The position numbers and the translations under genes were made by a program. A DNA stretch of 55,469 nt from assembly GCF_004348345.1 (NCBI RefSeq), contig NZ_SMJZ01000026.1:1-55469 (forward strand), read 5' to 3'. The stretch is from Nonomuraea longispora. GTDB lineage: Bacteria; Actinomycetota; Actinomycetes; Streptosporangiales; Streptosporangiaceae. Below are positions 8,810 through 16,995 of this stretch, piece after piece (the stretch's first letter is position 1; each line of letters begins with the position of its first letter). The notes under the pieces were generated by a model, which was given only the letters and a program-made list of their open reading frames with translations, had not been told where the DNA came from and did not search any database.

Positions 8810-9487
8810 CTAACGCAGGTGGAAGACGCCCTTGCCGCTGCGGAGTTCGCCCATGCGCGCGGTGGCCACGTACGTGCCCGGCAGAGCGGTCGCCGAGGTG
8901 GCCCGGCAGTCGGCGCTGGAGCGGCGGCGGTCCCATTCCACTGACCTCACGTGGGGCACTCCCCGCTGGAGCTCCTCGACCTCCGTACCCGATCCGCTCA
9001 CGCAGTCGGCGTTCGACCAGATGCGGTCCGCCCCCGAGGTGATGCGGATCTCCATGGCCCGCGGCCCCACGTCGGCCGTGCACATCACGGGCCCGGTGTT
9101 GACCAGCGTGACCAGGAAGGTGGGCCGGGCGTCGCCGGCGTAGATCTGCTCCTTGCCGATCTGGAGGCTCAGCACCAGGTCGTCCTCGGCGCAGGGCTGA
9201 CCTGGCTGTTTCTGCTCGGCGGTGGGGGTCGGTGTGGTGGTGGCCGTCGGCGTCGGCGACGGGCTGGCCGTGCCGAGAGCGAGCGTACGCAGCCCGGCCA
9301 GCAGCGGGTCCACGCTGGGCGTGGGGCTCGGTGACGACTGCGCGCTCGACGTACGGCCCGGTCCGCTGCCGCCGCTGGAGCACGCCCACGCCACCACGGC
9401 CACCACGACGAGAACCGCCACCAGCACGCTCATCCGACGCCGCCAGTAGACGTCACCGCCGTCGCCGCGCATCGAATCCGGGTCCAT
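8810..9487 (-). CDS. Membrane-anchored or lipoprotein-like secreted protein, unknown function
   Basis: I do not recognise a named family. From the ATG at 9487 the product is 225 residues. It has a short charged N-terminus, one strongly hydrophobic segment (VLVAVLVVVAVVAWACSSGG), a long Ser/Thr/Pro linker, and then a folded C-terminal part with four cysteines. The fold region contains FLVTLVNTGPVMC and LPGTYVATARM, phrases common in immunoglobulin-like extracellular domains. The Cys just after the membrane segment (WAC) is a weak lipobox. The frame is open for 74 more codons upstream, but that part lacks protein character. It lies between disA and mutY and points leftward. Confidence 0.75.
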   Translation of the reverse strand: MDPDSMRGDGGDVYWRRRMSVLVAVLVVVAVVAWACSSGGSGPGRTSSAQSSPSPTPSVDPLLAGLRTLALGTASPSPTPTATTTPTPTAEQKQPGQPCAEDDLVLSLQIGKEQIYAGDARPTFLVTLVNTGPVMCTADVGPRAMEIRITSGADRIWSNADCVSGSGTEVEELQRGVPHVRSVEWDRRRSSADCRATSATALPGTYVATARMGELRSGKGVFHLR

Positions 9488-9832
9488 CGGGTTCGCGCGG
9501 TGCTCCCCACCTGCTTCACCAGGTGGAGGACCCCGCGCTCCCTCCCTTCCGATCTGGTCGGTTCCTGTGGTCGTTGCCTTGCCGGTCGTGAGAGTCGGAA
9601 AGCGTGTGTGCGCAGGTCGCTCGCTCACGTCCCCGTTGCGCCCCACCAGCGAGCGGGCCGCCGCGCTCGAGCAGTGTGTGAGGGCTCGCCCTTCGCCAGG
9701 CCGTGCCAACGACTCGGCAAGAAGCCTCTCCCTTCAGGGAGCGGAGGAGTCACCACGCTCAGCATGGTAATTGTCCAGCCACGAAGAGTGACGACACGCC
9801 GAAGGCCGCGAACTCGGCATACGCTTGACCGC
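9488..9832. other. Intergenic region between divergent genes
   Basis: This 345-base stretch separates the leftward anchored protein from rightward mutY. Open frames exist on both strands but are continuations or shadows without motifs or ribosome sites. It presumably holds both promoters; I could not pick convincing -35/-10 pairs. Confidence 0.4.
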
Positions 9833-10708
9833 GTGGTTGAGCCGAACCTCCTGCACGCCCCCGTTCTCGACTGGTACGCCGACAACGCCCGGGACCTCCC
9901 GTGGCGTGCCGCCGACGCCACACCGTGGGGTGTGCTCGTCAGCGAGATCATGCTCCAGCAGACCCCGGTCACCCGCGTCCTGCCCGTCTGGCACGAATGG
10001 ATGGCCCGCTGGCCCACGCCCAAGGCGCTGGCCGCCGAGCAGCCGGGCGAGGCCGTACGCCACTGGGGCCGGCTCGGCTATCCACGCAGGGCGCTGCGGC
10101 TGCACGCGTGCGCCAGGGCCGTCACGGAGGAGCACGGCGGCGAGGTGCCGTCCGACCACGCGACCCTGCTGTCGTTGCCCGGCATCGGCGAATACACCGC
10201 CGCCGCGGTCGCCAGCTTCGCCTACGGCGGCCGCCATCCCGTGCTCGACACCAACGTGCGCAGGGTGTTCGCGCGGGCGTTGCGCGCCGAGGAATACCCG
10301 CCCACGGCCACCTCGGCGGCCGAGCGGCGGCTGGCGGAGGCACTCCTGCCCGAGCTGGACGCGCCCCGCTGGGGCGTGGCGGTGATGGAGCTCGGCGCCC
10401 TCGTCTGCACGGCCCGCGCGCCACGCTGCGCCGACTGCCCGATCACCCACCTGTGCGCGTGGCGGCTGGCCGGCAAGCCGCCACACTCCGGCCCCGCACG
10501 AAAGGGCCAGACGTACGCGGGCACCGACCGCCAGTGCCGCGGCCGCCTTCTCGCCGTGCTCCGGTCAGCTCACGGACCGGTCCCGAAGGCGGCGCTCGAC
10601 GCCGTGTGGGACGACGCGGTGCAGCGCGAACGCGCCCTGGACGGGCTGGTGGCCGACGGCCTCGCCGAACCTCTCGACGACGGCACGTACCGCCTCCCCC
10701 ACTCCTGA
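9833..10708 (+). CDS. mutY: A/G-specific adenine glycosylase MutY
   Basis: A 291-residue base-excision enzyme that removes adenine mispaired with 8-oxoguanine. Seen are the catalytic Glu38 in SEIMLQQTPV, the helix-hairpin-helix LPGIGEYTAAAVASFAYG with the catalytic Asp in HPVLDTNVRR, and the iron-sulfur ligands Cys-x6-Cys-x2-Cys-x5-Cys (CTARAPRCADCPITHLC). The C-terminal part is short and lacks the full NUDIX-like domain of E. coli MutY, which is common for actinobacterial forms. The GTG at 9833 is chosen because everything upstream in frame lacks protein character. Confidence 0.93.
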   Translation: MVEPNLLHAPVLDWYADNARDLPWRAADATPWGVLVSEIMLQQTPVTRVLPVWHEWMARWPTPKALAAEQPGEAVRHWGRLGYPRRALRLHACARAVTEEHGGEVPSDHATLLSLPGIGEYTAAAVASFAYGGRHPVLDTNVRRVFARALRAEEYPPTATSAAERRLAEALLPELDAPRWGVAVMELGALVCTARAPRCADCPITHLCAWRLAGKPPHSGPARKGQTYAGTDRQCRGRLLAVLRSAHGPVPKAALDAVWDDAVQRERALDGLVADGLAEPLDDGTYRLPHS

Positions 10709-10918
10709 CTCCCGGCTTCCGGAGACACCCGCCTCCTGGCTGCGAGCCGCCGCACCGAACGACGCTGTGTACCTGCCGTCGGAACGGTCGCTCTCGCCGC
10801 CACGCCGAGGTGCGCGACGGGCCGCTGTCCGAGCGACGGCCGCCTGGCGGAACGGCGTCAAGGCTCCACGCGCCGCCTGACCGGCACGACGGGTGCGAGG
10901 TGCCGCTGGGCGAGGTTG

Positions 10919-11335
10919 TCAGCGGGCCCAGGGTGGGACGGTACGTTCCGTGCCCTTGGGTGCCAGGTCGCAGGCGTCCGGTTCCGACACGCCGCCAGGG
11001 TTGTAGACGTGGGCCCCAGAAGGCGCCGCGACGATGGAGACGAACCCTCGCTCGGCGTCGGCGAACATCTGCCTGCTCACGTCTGCGGGCAACACCATGG
11101 TGTCCCCGGGGCCAACCTCGTACCGCTGGTCACCGAGATCGACGACGGCCGCGCCGTCGAGCCAGGTCCACACCAGCTCGGCGTCGAACGCGTGCACCGG
11201 CCCCACCATGCCGGGACGGGCCTCCACCCGCCACACGGCCTGCTCAGCCCCTCCCTGCGACGGTGAGGCAAGTGTGGTCATGACGCCGTTGGGCGTCTCG
11301 ATCCTGCGGGAACCAGCGGACCGGACAACGGCCAT
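10919..11335 (-). CDS. Cupin-domain protein (copy 2 of a tandem pair)
   Basis: A 138-residue single cupin. Typical features are a conserved PVHAFDAELVWTWLDG stretch, then VDLGDQRYEVGPGDTMVLPA (cupin motif with GD), and a C-terminal strand. The protein is clearly paralogous to the gene just upstream: both share a start like TPxGVMTT and the pattern PVH-F-x-W-W. The ATG at 11335 has AGGAGG nine bases upstream; it begins 14 bases after the upstream cupin stops, so the two are probably one operon. The substrate is unknown; small cupins range from sugar isomerases to dioxygenases. A MarR regulator is encoded divergently. Confidence 0.85.
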   Translation of the reverse strand: MAVVRSAGSRRIETPNGVMTTLASPSQGGAEQAVWRVEARPGMVGPVHAFDAELVWTWLDGAAVVDLGDQRYEVGPGDTMVLPADVSRQMFADAERGFVSIVAAPSGAHVYNPGGVSEPDACDLAPKGTERTVPPWAR

Positions 11336-11349
11336 AGTGATCACCCTCC

Positions 11350-11727
11350 TCAGACGATCCACGGCGGAACGCCGTAGTCGGCGCCGTCCTCGGCGAGAGC
11401 CCTGGCACCAGCCGGGGCGGTGACGACGGCGGTGTAGCCGCTGCCGGGGTCGGCGAGCACGCGCCGCACCGTGCGCGGGGGCATGACGACGGTGTCGCCC
11501 GCCGCGACCTCGAACCGGTCACCGCCCAGTTCGACCACGGCAGCTCCGGCCGTCCAGTTCCACACCTGCTCGCTGTCGAAGTCGTGTACGGGCCCGCACG
11601 TGCCCGGCTCGACGTCCACGCGCCACATCGCCCGCGAGGCCCCTCCCTGCGCCGGCGAGGCGAATGTCGTCATGACCCCGGCAGGGGTCCGCGTCCGCCG
11701 CGCCTCGGCGTCACGAATGACAGTCAC
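11350..11727 (-). CDS. Cupin-domain protein (copy 1 of a tandem pair)
   Basis: A 125-residue cupin with PVHDFDSEQVWNWTAG and ELGGDRFEVAAGDTVVMPPR motifs, paralogous to the downstream cupin. The start is GTG 11727, preceded by AGGAGG with an 8-base gap. It is the first gene of a two-gene leftward operon, divergent from the MarR-family regulator 60 bases away. Twin palindromes lie in that gap. The function is unknown, but the arrangement suggests a small stress- or compound-responsive unit controlled by the MarR protein. Confidence 0.85.
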   Translation of the reverse strand: MTVIRDAEARRTRTPAGVMTTFASPAQGGASRAMWRVDVEPGTCGPVHDFDSEQVWNWTAGAAVVELGGDRFEVAAGDTVVMPPRTVRRVLADPGSGYTAVVTAPAGARALAEDGADYGVPPWIV

Positions 11728-11745
11728 GCCCTCAACCTCCTAGGA

Positions 11746-11785
11746 TAGGCAACCAAGTTGTCCATATAGTCAATCAGGTTGTCTA
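11746..11785. promoter_or_regulatory. Twin palindromes, likely MarR operators
   Basis: Two 19-bp elements, TAGGCAACCAAGTTGTCCA (11746-11764) and TAGTCAATCAGGTTGTCTA (11767-11785), are 15 of 19 identical to each other. Each is an imperfect palindrome around a 3-base centre. Their centres are 21 bases apart, two helical turns, so dimers would bind on the same face. The second ends two bases before the MarR ATG. This suggests autoregulation together with control of the cupin operon. Confidence 0.7.
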
Positions 11786-11787
11786 AC

Positions 11788-12258
11788 ATGTCAAGTGACG
11801 CCCCCGGCTTCGAACTTCCGCTCCGCCTGCTGCTCGCCTTCAGGGTGCTGATCGACGAGCTGCACGACGAGCTGGCCCGCCAAGGTCACCCGGACCTGCG
11901 GCCCATGCACGGGTTCGTCATGCAGGCGATCGGCCCGCGCGGCACCACCGCCGTCGAACTGGGCCGCATGCTCGGCGTCTCCAAACAGGCCGCGGGCAAG
12001 ACCATCGACACCCTCGAACGCCTTGGCTACGTCGAACGCACCACCGACTCGCACGACACCCGGCGCAAGATCACCCGGCTCACGCCGTACGGTATGGACG
12101 CGCTGACCCGCTCGGCCCGCATCTTCGACGACCTGCGCGCCCGCTGGGCGGACGAACTCGGTGAGGACCGGCTGCACGCCCTCGAAGCCGACCTGCGCAG
12201 GCTCACCCCGGACGGCCTCTGGCGCCTGGACACCCCGGGCTGGTTCGGCTCCCTCTGA
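11788..12258 (+). CDS. MarR-family transcriptional regulator
   Basis: A 156-residue winged-helix regulator. The HTH reads TTAVELGRMLGVSKQAAGKTIDTLERLGYVER, followed by the wing (DSHDTRRKITRLTPYG), with flanking dimerisation helices. MarR proteins usually repress divergent genes until a small ligand or oxidant is sensed. The ATG at 11788 has no clear Shine-Dalgarno sequence because a palindrome occupies that space, so the message could be leaderless or nearly so. No conserved N-terminal Cys of the OhrR type is seen, so direct peroxide sensing is unlikely. Confidence 0.93.
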   Translation: MSSDAPGFELPLRLLLAFRVLIDELHDELARQGHPDLRPMHGFVMQAIGPRGTTAVELGRMLGVSKQAAGKTIDTLERLGYVERTTDSHDTRRKITRLTPYGMDALTRSARIFDDLRARWADELGEDRLHALEADLRRLTPDGLWRLDTPGWFGSL

Positions 12259-12352
12259 CCGGCGGACCGGGCGATCCGCGCGCTTCCCGGTCGTAGGCCC
12301 GCCGCCGCTCGGAGACGACGTCGAGGAACGCCGAGCCGCGTCCGGGCGGGCG

Positions 12353-13294
12353 CTAGGCGGCGAGCTGCAGGCCCAGGCTGGTCAGGTTCGTACGGGCCCA
12401 GGCCAGCTCGTCGGCGAGCAGCGACACCAGCGCCCCCGGCCCCTTGGCCCGCCCAGGCACCATCAGGTTGTGCGTCTCCACCTCGATGTGCGCGCTCCCG
12501 CTGACCGCCCCCGACAACATCGCCGTCAGCGTGTCGTGCAACACGGCGCCCGTGCTGCTCGGCGTCTCCCCCGTGTGGCTGTGTACGTGCCCCAGCTTGA
12601 CCACCGGCGCGCCGGCCTCGGCCAGCCCCTTGAGCGCCACGCCCGCCTCCTCCGCTCCGCCGGCCAGGTGGCAGGCGTCCAGGCACACGCCCAGGTGCTC
12701 GGAGTCGATGCCGCACACCCGCTCCAGCGCCTGCTCGGTCGTCTCAAGCACGCACCCGGGCCACGGCTCGAACCCGACCCTGATCGTCTTGCCGGTCACG
12801 CTGTAGATGCCGCGCAGCTCGCGCGCCAGCCGTTCGAGCCGGCGGGTGGCGATGGAGTGCAGGTCGGCGGGCCAGTCGCGGCGCCAACCGATCGGTATGG
12901 TGGAAATGCTCCCGAACCGTACGTCGTCGGGAAGCAGGAACGCCAGAATCTTGGCCAGGGCCATCGTGTAGCGGTAGCGCTCGGGCTTGGCCCAGTCGGG
13001 GCCGGGCACGTCCTGGTTGCGTCCCCCCGTGCCGTTGAGGCTGACGACCTCGAGGCCGCGCTCCTCCAGGGAGCGTCGCAGGCGTACGAGCTCGATGCGG
13101 TCGGCCGTCAGGTGGTCGGCGACGGCCGGCGACAACCACAGCCCGATGCCCATGCGCTCGACCCCCAGCCGCTTGCGCACGGGCACGGCGTAGCGGGTCA
13201 GATGGGCGATCAGGTTCTCCAGGTCCTCAGCGGGGTGGACGCCTGCGTTGTAGGCGAGGTGAACGAGCGTTCCGTCATCGTGACGCAGGCGCAT
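12353..13294 (-). CDS. EboE-like TIM-barrel protein (xylose isomerase-like)
   Basis: A 313-residue protein resembling EboE, a sugar-phosphate isomerase-like barrel of the ebo metabolite-trafficking cluster. Supporting stretches are NAGVHPAEDLENLIAHL, the GIGLWLSPAVADHL strand, VVSLNGTGG, and metal-site-like residues in GFEPWPG, GVCLDACHLAGG and VKLGHVHSHTGE, ending HIEVETHN. It is shorter than canonical EboE (about 390 residues as I recall) and stands alone: no eboA, B, C, D or F is nearby. The ATG at 13294 has GGAGGA ahead of it. It could also be an unrelated TIM-barrel isomerase/epimerase with a different substrate. Confidence 0.7.
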   Translation of the reverse strand: MRLRHDDGTLVHLAYNAGVHPAEDLENLIAHLTRYAVPVRKRLGVERMGIGLWLSPAVADHLTADRIELVRLRRSLEERGLEVVSLNGTGGRNQDVPGPDWAKPERYRYTMALAKILAFLLPDDVRFGSISTIPIGWRRDWPADLHSIATRRLERLARELRGIYSVTGKTIRVGFEPWPGCVLETTEQALERVCGIDSEHLGVCLDACHLAGGAEEAGVALKGLAEAGAPVVKLGHVHSHTGETPSSTGAVLHDTLTAMLSGAVSGSAHIEVETHNLMVPGRAKGPGALVSLLADELAWARTNLTSLGLQLAA

Positions 13295-13866
13295 CGGTTT
13301 CCTCCAGGCTTGCGTTGTGTCTTCCCGTCGCCCGCCTCGGACGTGCGAACCCTGTGAGCATGCCTGCCGACGGGTGGCGAGCGCGTCCGCCCTGGGTTGA
13401 CTTCGTACTACTCCCGGGGGAGCAGTCGCACCAAGGCGAAGCTCTACACAGTGTAGTACTACTTTCGGTGGCGAAACACCTCGGCACTGAACAATCGGGC
13501 AACGACCGCATCCGGCGGAGCTCTCGACGCGCGGATCTTGCAGGGAACGTCATGTTAGAGGCACGGTCCGTCACACCGGGCCGGATTGACGAATTCACGG
13601 CCCTCTGAACGGTTCATCATGCCGCTGAGCGCCTACCGCCCGCTCCAGGACAAACCGGCATCAGAGCCGCCCTCGCAAGCCCGCAGACAACATCTCAGCC
13701 GCGGAGGGCAGGCAGGCACACGGCTCTGACGGGCGGGCCGAGCGTGTCGAACCGGCCCGTCACCCCCCGATCGGCAGCAAAGCGGACAGCGAATGGCCTG
13801 GTAACCGGTCACGCGAAGAGCCGACACTCGGCGGGCTGGTCCTGCCGTGGGAAAGGCTGATCGATC
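13295..13866. other. 572-bp intergenic region with palindromes
   Basis: No supported gene; open frames here have no motif and no ribosome site. It contains the overlapping palindromes listed at 13444-13462. It probably holds the promoters of the leftward eboE-like gene and of rightward ddl. Confidence 0.45.
13444..13462. promoter_or_regulatory. Overlapping palindromes, possible operator
   Basis: CTACACAGTGTAG (13444-13456) is a perfect 13-base palindrome around a central A, and it overlaps GTAGTACTAC (13453-13462), a second perfect palindrome. Such dyads are typical of TetR- or GntR-type sites. The regulator is not evident nearby. Confidence 0.4.
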
Positions 13867-14823
13867 GTGAGTGAACGCGTGCGCGTGGCCGTGCTGGCGG
13901 GCGGGCCGTCGGCCGAGCATGAGGTGTCGCTGCAGTCGGCGCAGGCCGTGCTCGACGCTCTGCCCAAAGACCTGTACGAGCCCGTCGCCGTCATCATCGA
14001 CCGGCAGGGCAGATGGCCGGTGGAGCCGCGACCTGATCTGGCGGACGTGGTCTTCCCCGTGCTGCACGGGCCGTTCGGGGAGGACGGCGTCGTCCAGGGA
14101 TTCCTGGAGACGCTGGGCATCCCGTACGTGGGCTGCGGCGTGCTGGCCTCGGCCGTGGGCATGGACAAGGTCGCGATGCGGCGCGCGTTCCTGGCGGAGG
14201 ACATTCCGGTCACTCCCCATGTGTGGTTCACCGAGCATGAGTGGCGCGGCACCACCGACCCCCTGGGTCTGGTGAAGTCGCTCGACTGGCCGATGTACGT
14301 CAAACCGGCCGGCATGGGCTCCTCCATCGGCATCTCGCGTGTCACCTCCATGGAGGAGCTGCGCGCGGGCGTGGACCTGGCGCTGACCTACGACCGGATG
14401 GTCGTCGTCGAGCAGGGCGTGACGGCGCGCGAGATCGTCTGCGGCGTGCTCGGCGGCCATGACGCGCCGGACGCATCGGTGCCCGGCGAGCTCATCGTGC
14501 CCGGCGACTGGCTCGACTACGAGGCGAAATACCTCAGCGGGGCCGAGATCGCCACCATCCCTGCCGCGCTGCCGGAACACGTGGCCGAGGACGTACGCGA
14601 GCTGGCCCTGCGCGCGTTCCGGGCGATCGGCGGCTACGGCCTGTCCCGTGTCGACTTCCTCTACGAGGAGGACACGGGGCGCCTGTACGTGCTGGAGATC
14701 AACACCATGCCCGGTTTCACCTCCCGTTCCGTCTACGCCAGGGCCTGGGCCGCCAGCGACGTCCCGTACCCGGACCTGCTGCACCGCCTCATCGACCTGG
14801 CGTTCGCCAGGAGGCGCCCGTGA
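13867..14823 (+). CDS. ddl: D-alanine--D-alanine ligase
   Basis: A 318-residue ATP-grasp ligase that joins two D-Ala for the peptidoglycan stem. Motifs seen are LAGGPSAEHEVSL at the N-terminus, FPVLHGPFGEDG, YVKPAGMGSSIGIS (ATP-binding loop), the omega loop LDYEAKYLSG, and VLEINTMPGFTS (metal site). The omega loop carries Lys221-Tyr222; Tyr here is the known mark of D-Ala-D-Ala ligases, whereas D-Ala-D-Lac ligases have Phe or a different loop. The stop overlaps the start of murF by four bases (GTGA), so the two are translationally coupled. Because murF and ddl normally sit elsewhere in actinobacteria, this may be a second, accessory pair. Confidence 0.92.
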   Translation: MSERVRVAVLAGGPSAEHEVSLQSAQAVLDALPKDLYEPVAVIIDRQGRWPVEPRPDLADVVFPVLHGPFGEDGVVQGFLETLGIPYVGCGVLASAVGMDKVAMRRAFLAEDIPVTPHVWFTEHEWRGTTDPLGLVKSLDWPMYVKPAGMGSSIGISRVTSMEELRAGVDLALTYDRMVVVEQGVTAREIVCGVLGGHDAPDASVPGELIVPGDWLDYEAKYLSGAEIATIPAALPEHVAEDVRELALRAFRAIGGYGLSRVDFLYEEDTGRLYVLEINTMPGFTSRSVYARAWAASDVPYPDLLHRLIDLAFARRRP

Positions 14824-16199
14824 TCCCCATGACGCTGAACGAGATCGCGCGGGTCGTCGGCGGGAGCCTCCACGACGTGCGCGACCCGCAGGCGACGGTG
14901 ACGGCGCCCTCGGCGGTCGACTCCCGCGAGGTGCTGCCCGGCGGCCTGTTCGCCGCGGCGGCCGGCGCCAACGTCGACGGTCACGAATACGCGCCCGGCG
15001 CCATAGCGGGCGGCGCCGTCGCCGTGCTGGCCTCTAGGCCCGTCGGTGTGCCCGCCCTCGTGGTCGAGGACGTGCAGATCGCGCTCGGCCTGCTGGCCAG
15101 GCACCTGCTCGAACACATCAGCCCGGTCGTGATCGGCCTGACCGGCTCCGTGGGCAAGACCACCACCAAGGACCTGCTCGCCCAGGTGCTCGAAAGGCAC
15201 GCCGCGACGGTCGCCACCGACAGGTCGTTCAACAACGAGCTCGGGCTGCCGCTCACCGTGCTGCGCGCCGATGCCACCACCCGGTACCTGGTGCTGGAGA
15301 TGGGCGCGGGCAGGAAGGGCGACCTGACGTATCTGACCGGGATCGCGCCGCCGCGGGTCGGGCTGGTGCTCAACGTCGGCACCGCACACGTGGAGCGCAT
15401 GGGAGCCGGGCCCGCCGACGTGGCCGAGGCCAAGGGCGAGCTGGTCGAGGCGCTCCCGGCGGACGGGTTCGCGCTGCTCAACGCCGACGACCCGTACGTC
15501 AGGGGGATGGCCGGCCGTACCAGGGCGCAAATCCTGTGGTACGGCCGGTCGGCGGAGGCACAGGTGCGAGCGGGGAACGTGCGGATGACCGACGGGGCGC
15601 GGACCGCGTTCGAGCTGGTGACGCCCTCCGGCCGCGCCCCGGTCGAGCTCGACCTCATAGGTGAGCACCAGGTGAGCAACGCCGTGGCCGCCGCCGCCGT
15701 CGCCACCGTGCTGGGCCTGGACGCCGCCGAGATCGCCGGCGGGCTGAGCGCCGCACGGCGGCGCTCAGCGGGCCGGTTGGAAATCGCCGAACGACCTGAC
15801 GGCGTCACCATCGTCAACGACGCCTACAACGCCAGCCCCGACTCCATGCGGGCCGGGTTGCGGGCGGTGAAGGCCCTGGCGGGCGCACGTCGTACCGTCG
15901 CCGTGCTCGGCGCGATGGGGCAGCAGGCGGAGGCCTCGCGCGCCCGGCACGCCGAGATGGGCCGGCTCGTCGCCGACCTCCACTTCGACGTGCTGATCGC
16001 GGTCGGAGCAGGGGATCCGCTCGCGATGGCTCAGGCGGCGGAGTCGTCGAACCCGGAGATGGCCGTCCACACCGTCGAGGACGTGGCCGAAGCCCTCAGC
16101 CTGGCCACCGCGCTGCTCGAACCGGGAGACGTGGTGCTCGTCAAGGCCTCCAGCGAGATCGGGCTCGGTGCGTGCGCCCGCGCGCTGGCCGGCGCCTGA
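14820..16199 (+). CDS. murF: UDP-N-acetylmuramoyl-tripeptide--D-alanyl-D-alanine ligase
   Basis: A 459-residue Mur ligase that adds the D-Ala-D-Ala dipeptide made by Ddl to the UDP-MurNAc-tripeptide. The three Mur domains are in order: an N-terminal substrate domain (VVGGSLHDV, AVDSREVLPGGLFAA), the central ATPase with P-loop GLTGSVGKTTTK (residues 107-117), and a C-terminal domain with VNDAYNASPDSMRAG. Length is normal for MurF. The GTG start overlaps the ddl stop. The pair lies outside any visible dcw cell-division cluster, which suggests a duplicated MurF (MurF2 type) linked to altered wall precursors; whether a second copy exists cannot be told from this window. Confidence 0.93.
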   Translation: MIPMTLNEIARVVGGSLHDVRDPQATVTAPSAVDSREVLPGGLFAAAAGANVDGHEYAPGAIAGGAVAVLASRPVGVPALVVEDVQIALGLLARHLLEHISPVVIGLTGSVGKTTTKDLLAQVLERHAATVATDRSFNNELGLPLTVLRADATTRYLVLEMGAGRKGDLTYLTGIAPPRVGLVLNVGTAHVERMGAGPADVAEAKGELVEALPADGFALLNADDPYVRGMAGRTRAQILWYGRSAEAQVRAGNVRMTDGARTAFELVTPSGRAPVELDLIGEHQVSNAVAAAAVATVLGLDAAEIAGGLSAARRRSAGRLEIAERPDGVTIVNDAYNASPDSMRAGLRAVKALAGARRTVAVLGAMGQQAEASRARHAEMGRLVADLHFDVLIAVGAGDPLAMAQAAESSNPEMAVHTVEDVAEALSLATALLEPGDVVLVKASSEIGLGACARALAGA

Positions 16200-16277
16200 C
16201 CGGTCGCGGCGCGGACGTGGGCATCGTCCGGCAATCCATTTTCTGGCCTTCAGAACGAGCAGGCGAAGCGAGGTTTC

Positions 16278-16970
16278 ATGCGCACTATCGGTCTCATCGG
16301 CGGATTGAGCTGGGAATCGACGGTGATCTACTACCAGATCATCAACCAGCGGGTACGCGAGCGACTCGGCGGCAGCCATTCCGCCAACAGCCTCATCTGG
16401 TCGGTCGACTATACGACCGTCGAGGACCTCATCTTCGCCGACCGCTGGGACGAGGTGAGCACGTTGCTGACCGGCGCCGGCGGGAAACTGGCGGATCTCG
16501 GTGCCGGCCTCCTGCTCATCTGCAGCAACACCTTCAGCCGGGTGGGCGACGACGTGGAGCGGGCCGTGAGCGTGCCCGTGCTGCACATCACCGACGCGCT
16601 GGGCGCCGAGATCCGCGCCAGGGGCATGCGCAGGGTCGGCCTGCTGGGCACCCGGTTCACCATGGAGCAGCCCTTCTACCGCGACCGGCTGGCCGCTCAC
16701 GGCCTCGACGTGGTCGTCCCGCGGCGTGAGCAGCGCGAACTGGTCCACCGCGTGATCTTCGACGAACTGGTGCGCGGCGTGCTCCGGGAATCGTCCAGGG
16801 ACGCGTACGCCCGGATCATCGATGATCTCGCGGACGACGGGGCCGAAGCCGTCATCCTCGGCTGCACGGAGATCGAACTGCTGGTCGGCGAGAAGGACAG
16901 CGCCATCCCGGTGCTGCCGAGCGCTCGGCTGCACGCGGAGGCGGCGGCCGCCTTCGCACTCGCCGGCTGA
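16278..16970 (+). CDS. Aspartate/glutamate racemase family protein
   Basis: A 230-residue cofactor-independent racemase. It starts RTIGLIGGLSWESTVIYYQ and has the two catalytic cysteines of the family: Cys82 in LLICSNTFSRV and Cys196 in VILGCTEIELL. The overall match is to the aspartate racemase/YgeA-like branch rather than MurI. It would supply a D-amino acid, perhaps D-Asp or D-Glu, but the broad-specificity amino acid racemases cannot be excluded. It follows murF by 78 bases, has GAGG before its ATG, and may extend the ddl-murF operon. Its position suggests a role in peptidoglycan stem or cross-bridge chemistry. Confidence 0.88.
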   Translation: MRTIGLIGGLSWESTVIYYQIINQRVRERLGGSHSANSLIWSVDYTTVEDLIFADRWDEVSTLLTGAGGKLADLGAGLLLICSNTFSRVGDDVERAVSVPVLHITDALGAEIRARGMRRVGLLGTRFTMEQPFYRDRLAAHGLDVVVPRREQRELVHRVIFDELVRGVLRESSRDAYARIIDDLADDGAEAVILGCTEIELLVGEKDSAIPVLPSARLHAEAAAAFALAG

Positions 16971-16995
16971 CCGGGTGTGGCCACGATGCGGCGGA

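Noticed and set aside
8555..8944. A 129-residue plus-strand frame after disA
   Set aside because: No ribosome site and no motif; it runs into the antisense of the anchored protein gene.
13315..13608. A 97-residue plus-strand frame upstream of ddl
   Set aside because: No ribosome site, no motif, and composition typical of non-coding DNA here.
13867..14823. Reading Ddl as a D-Ala-D-Lac (VanA-type) ligase
   Set aside because: The omega loop has Lys-Tyr as in D-Ala-D-Ala ligases, and no vanH or vanX homologue is present.
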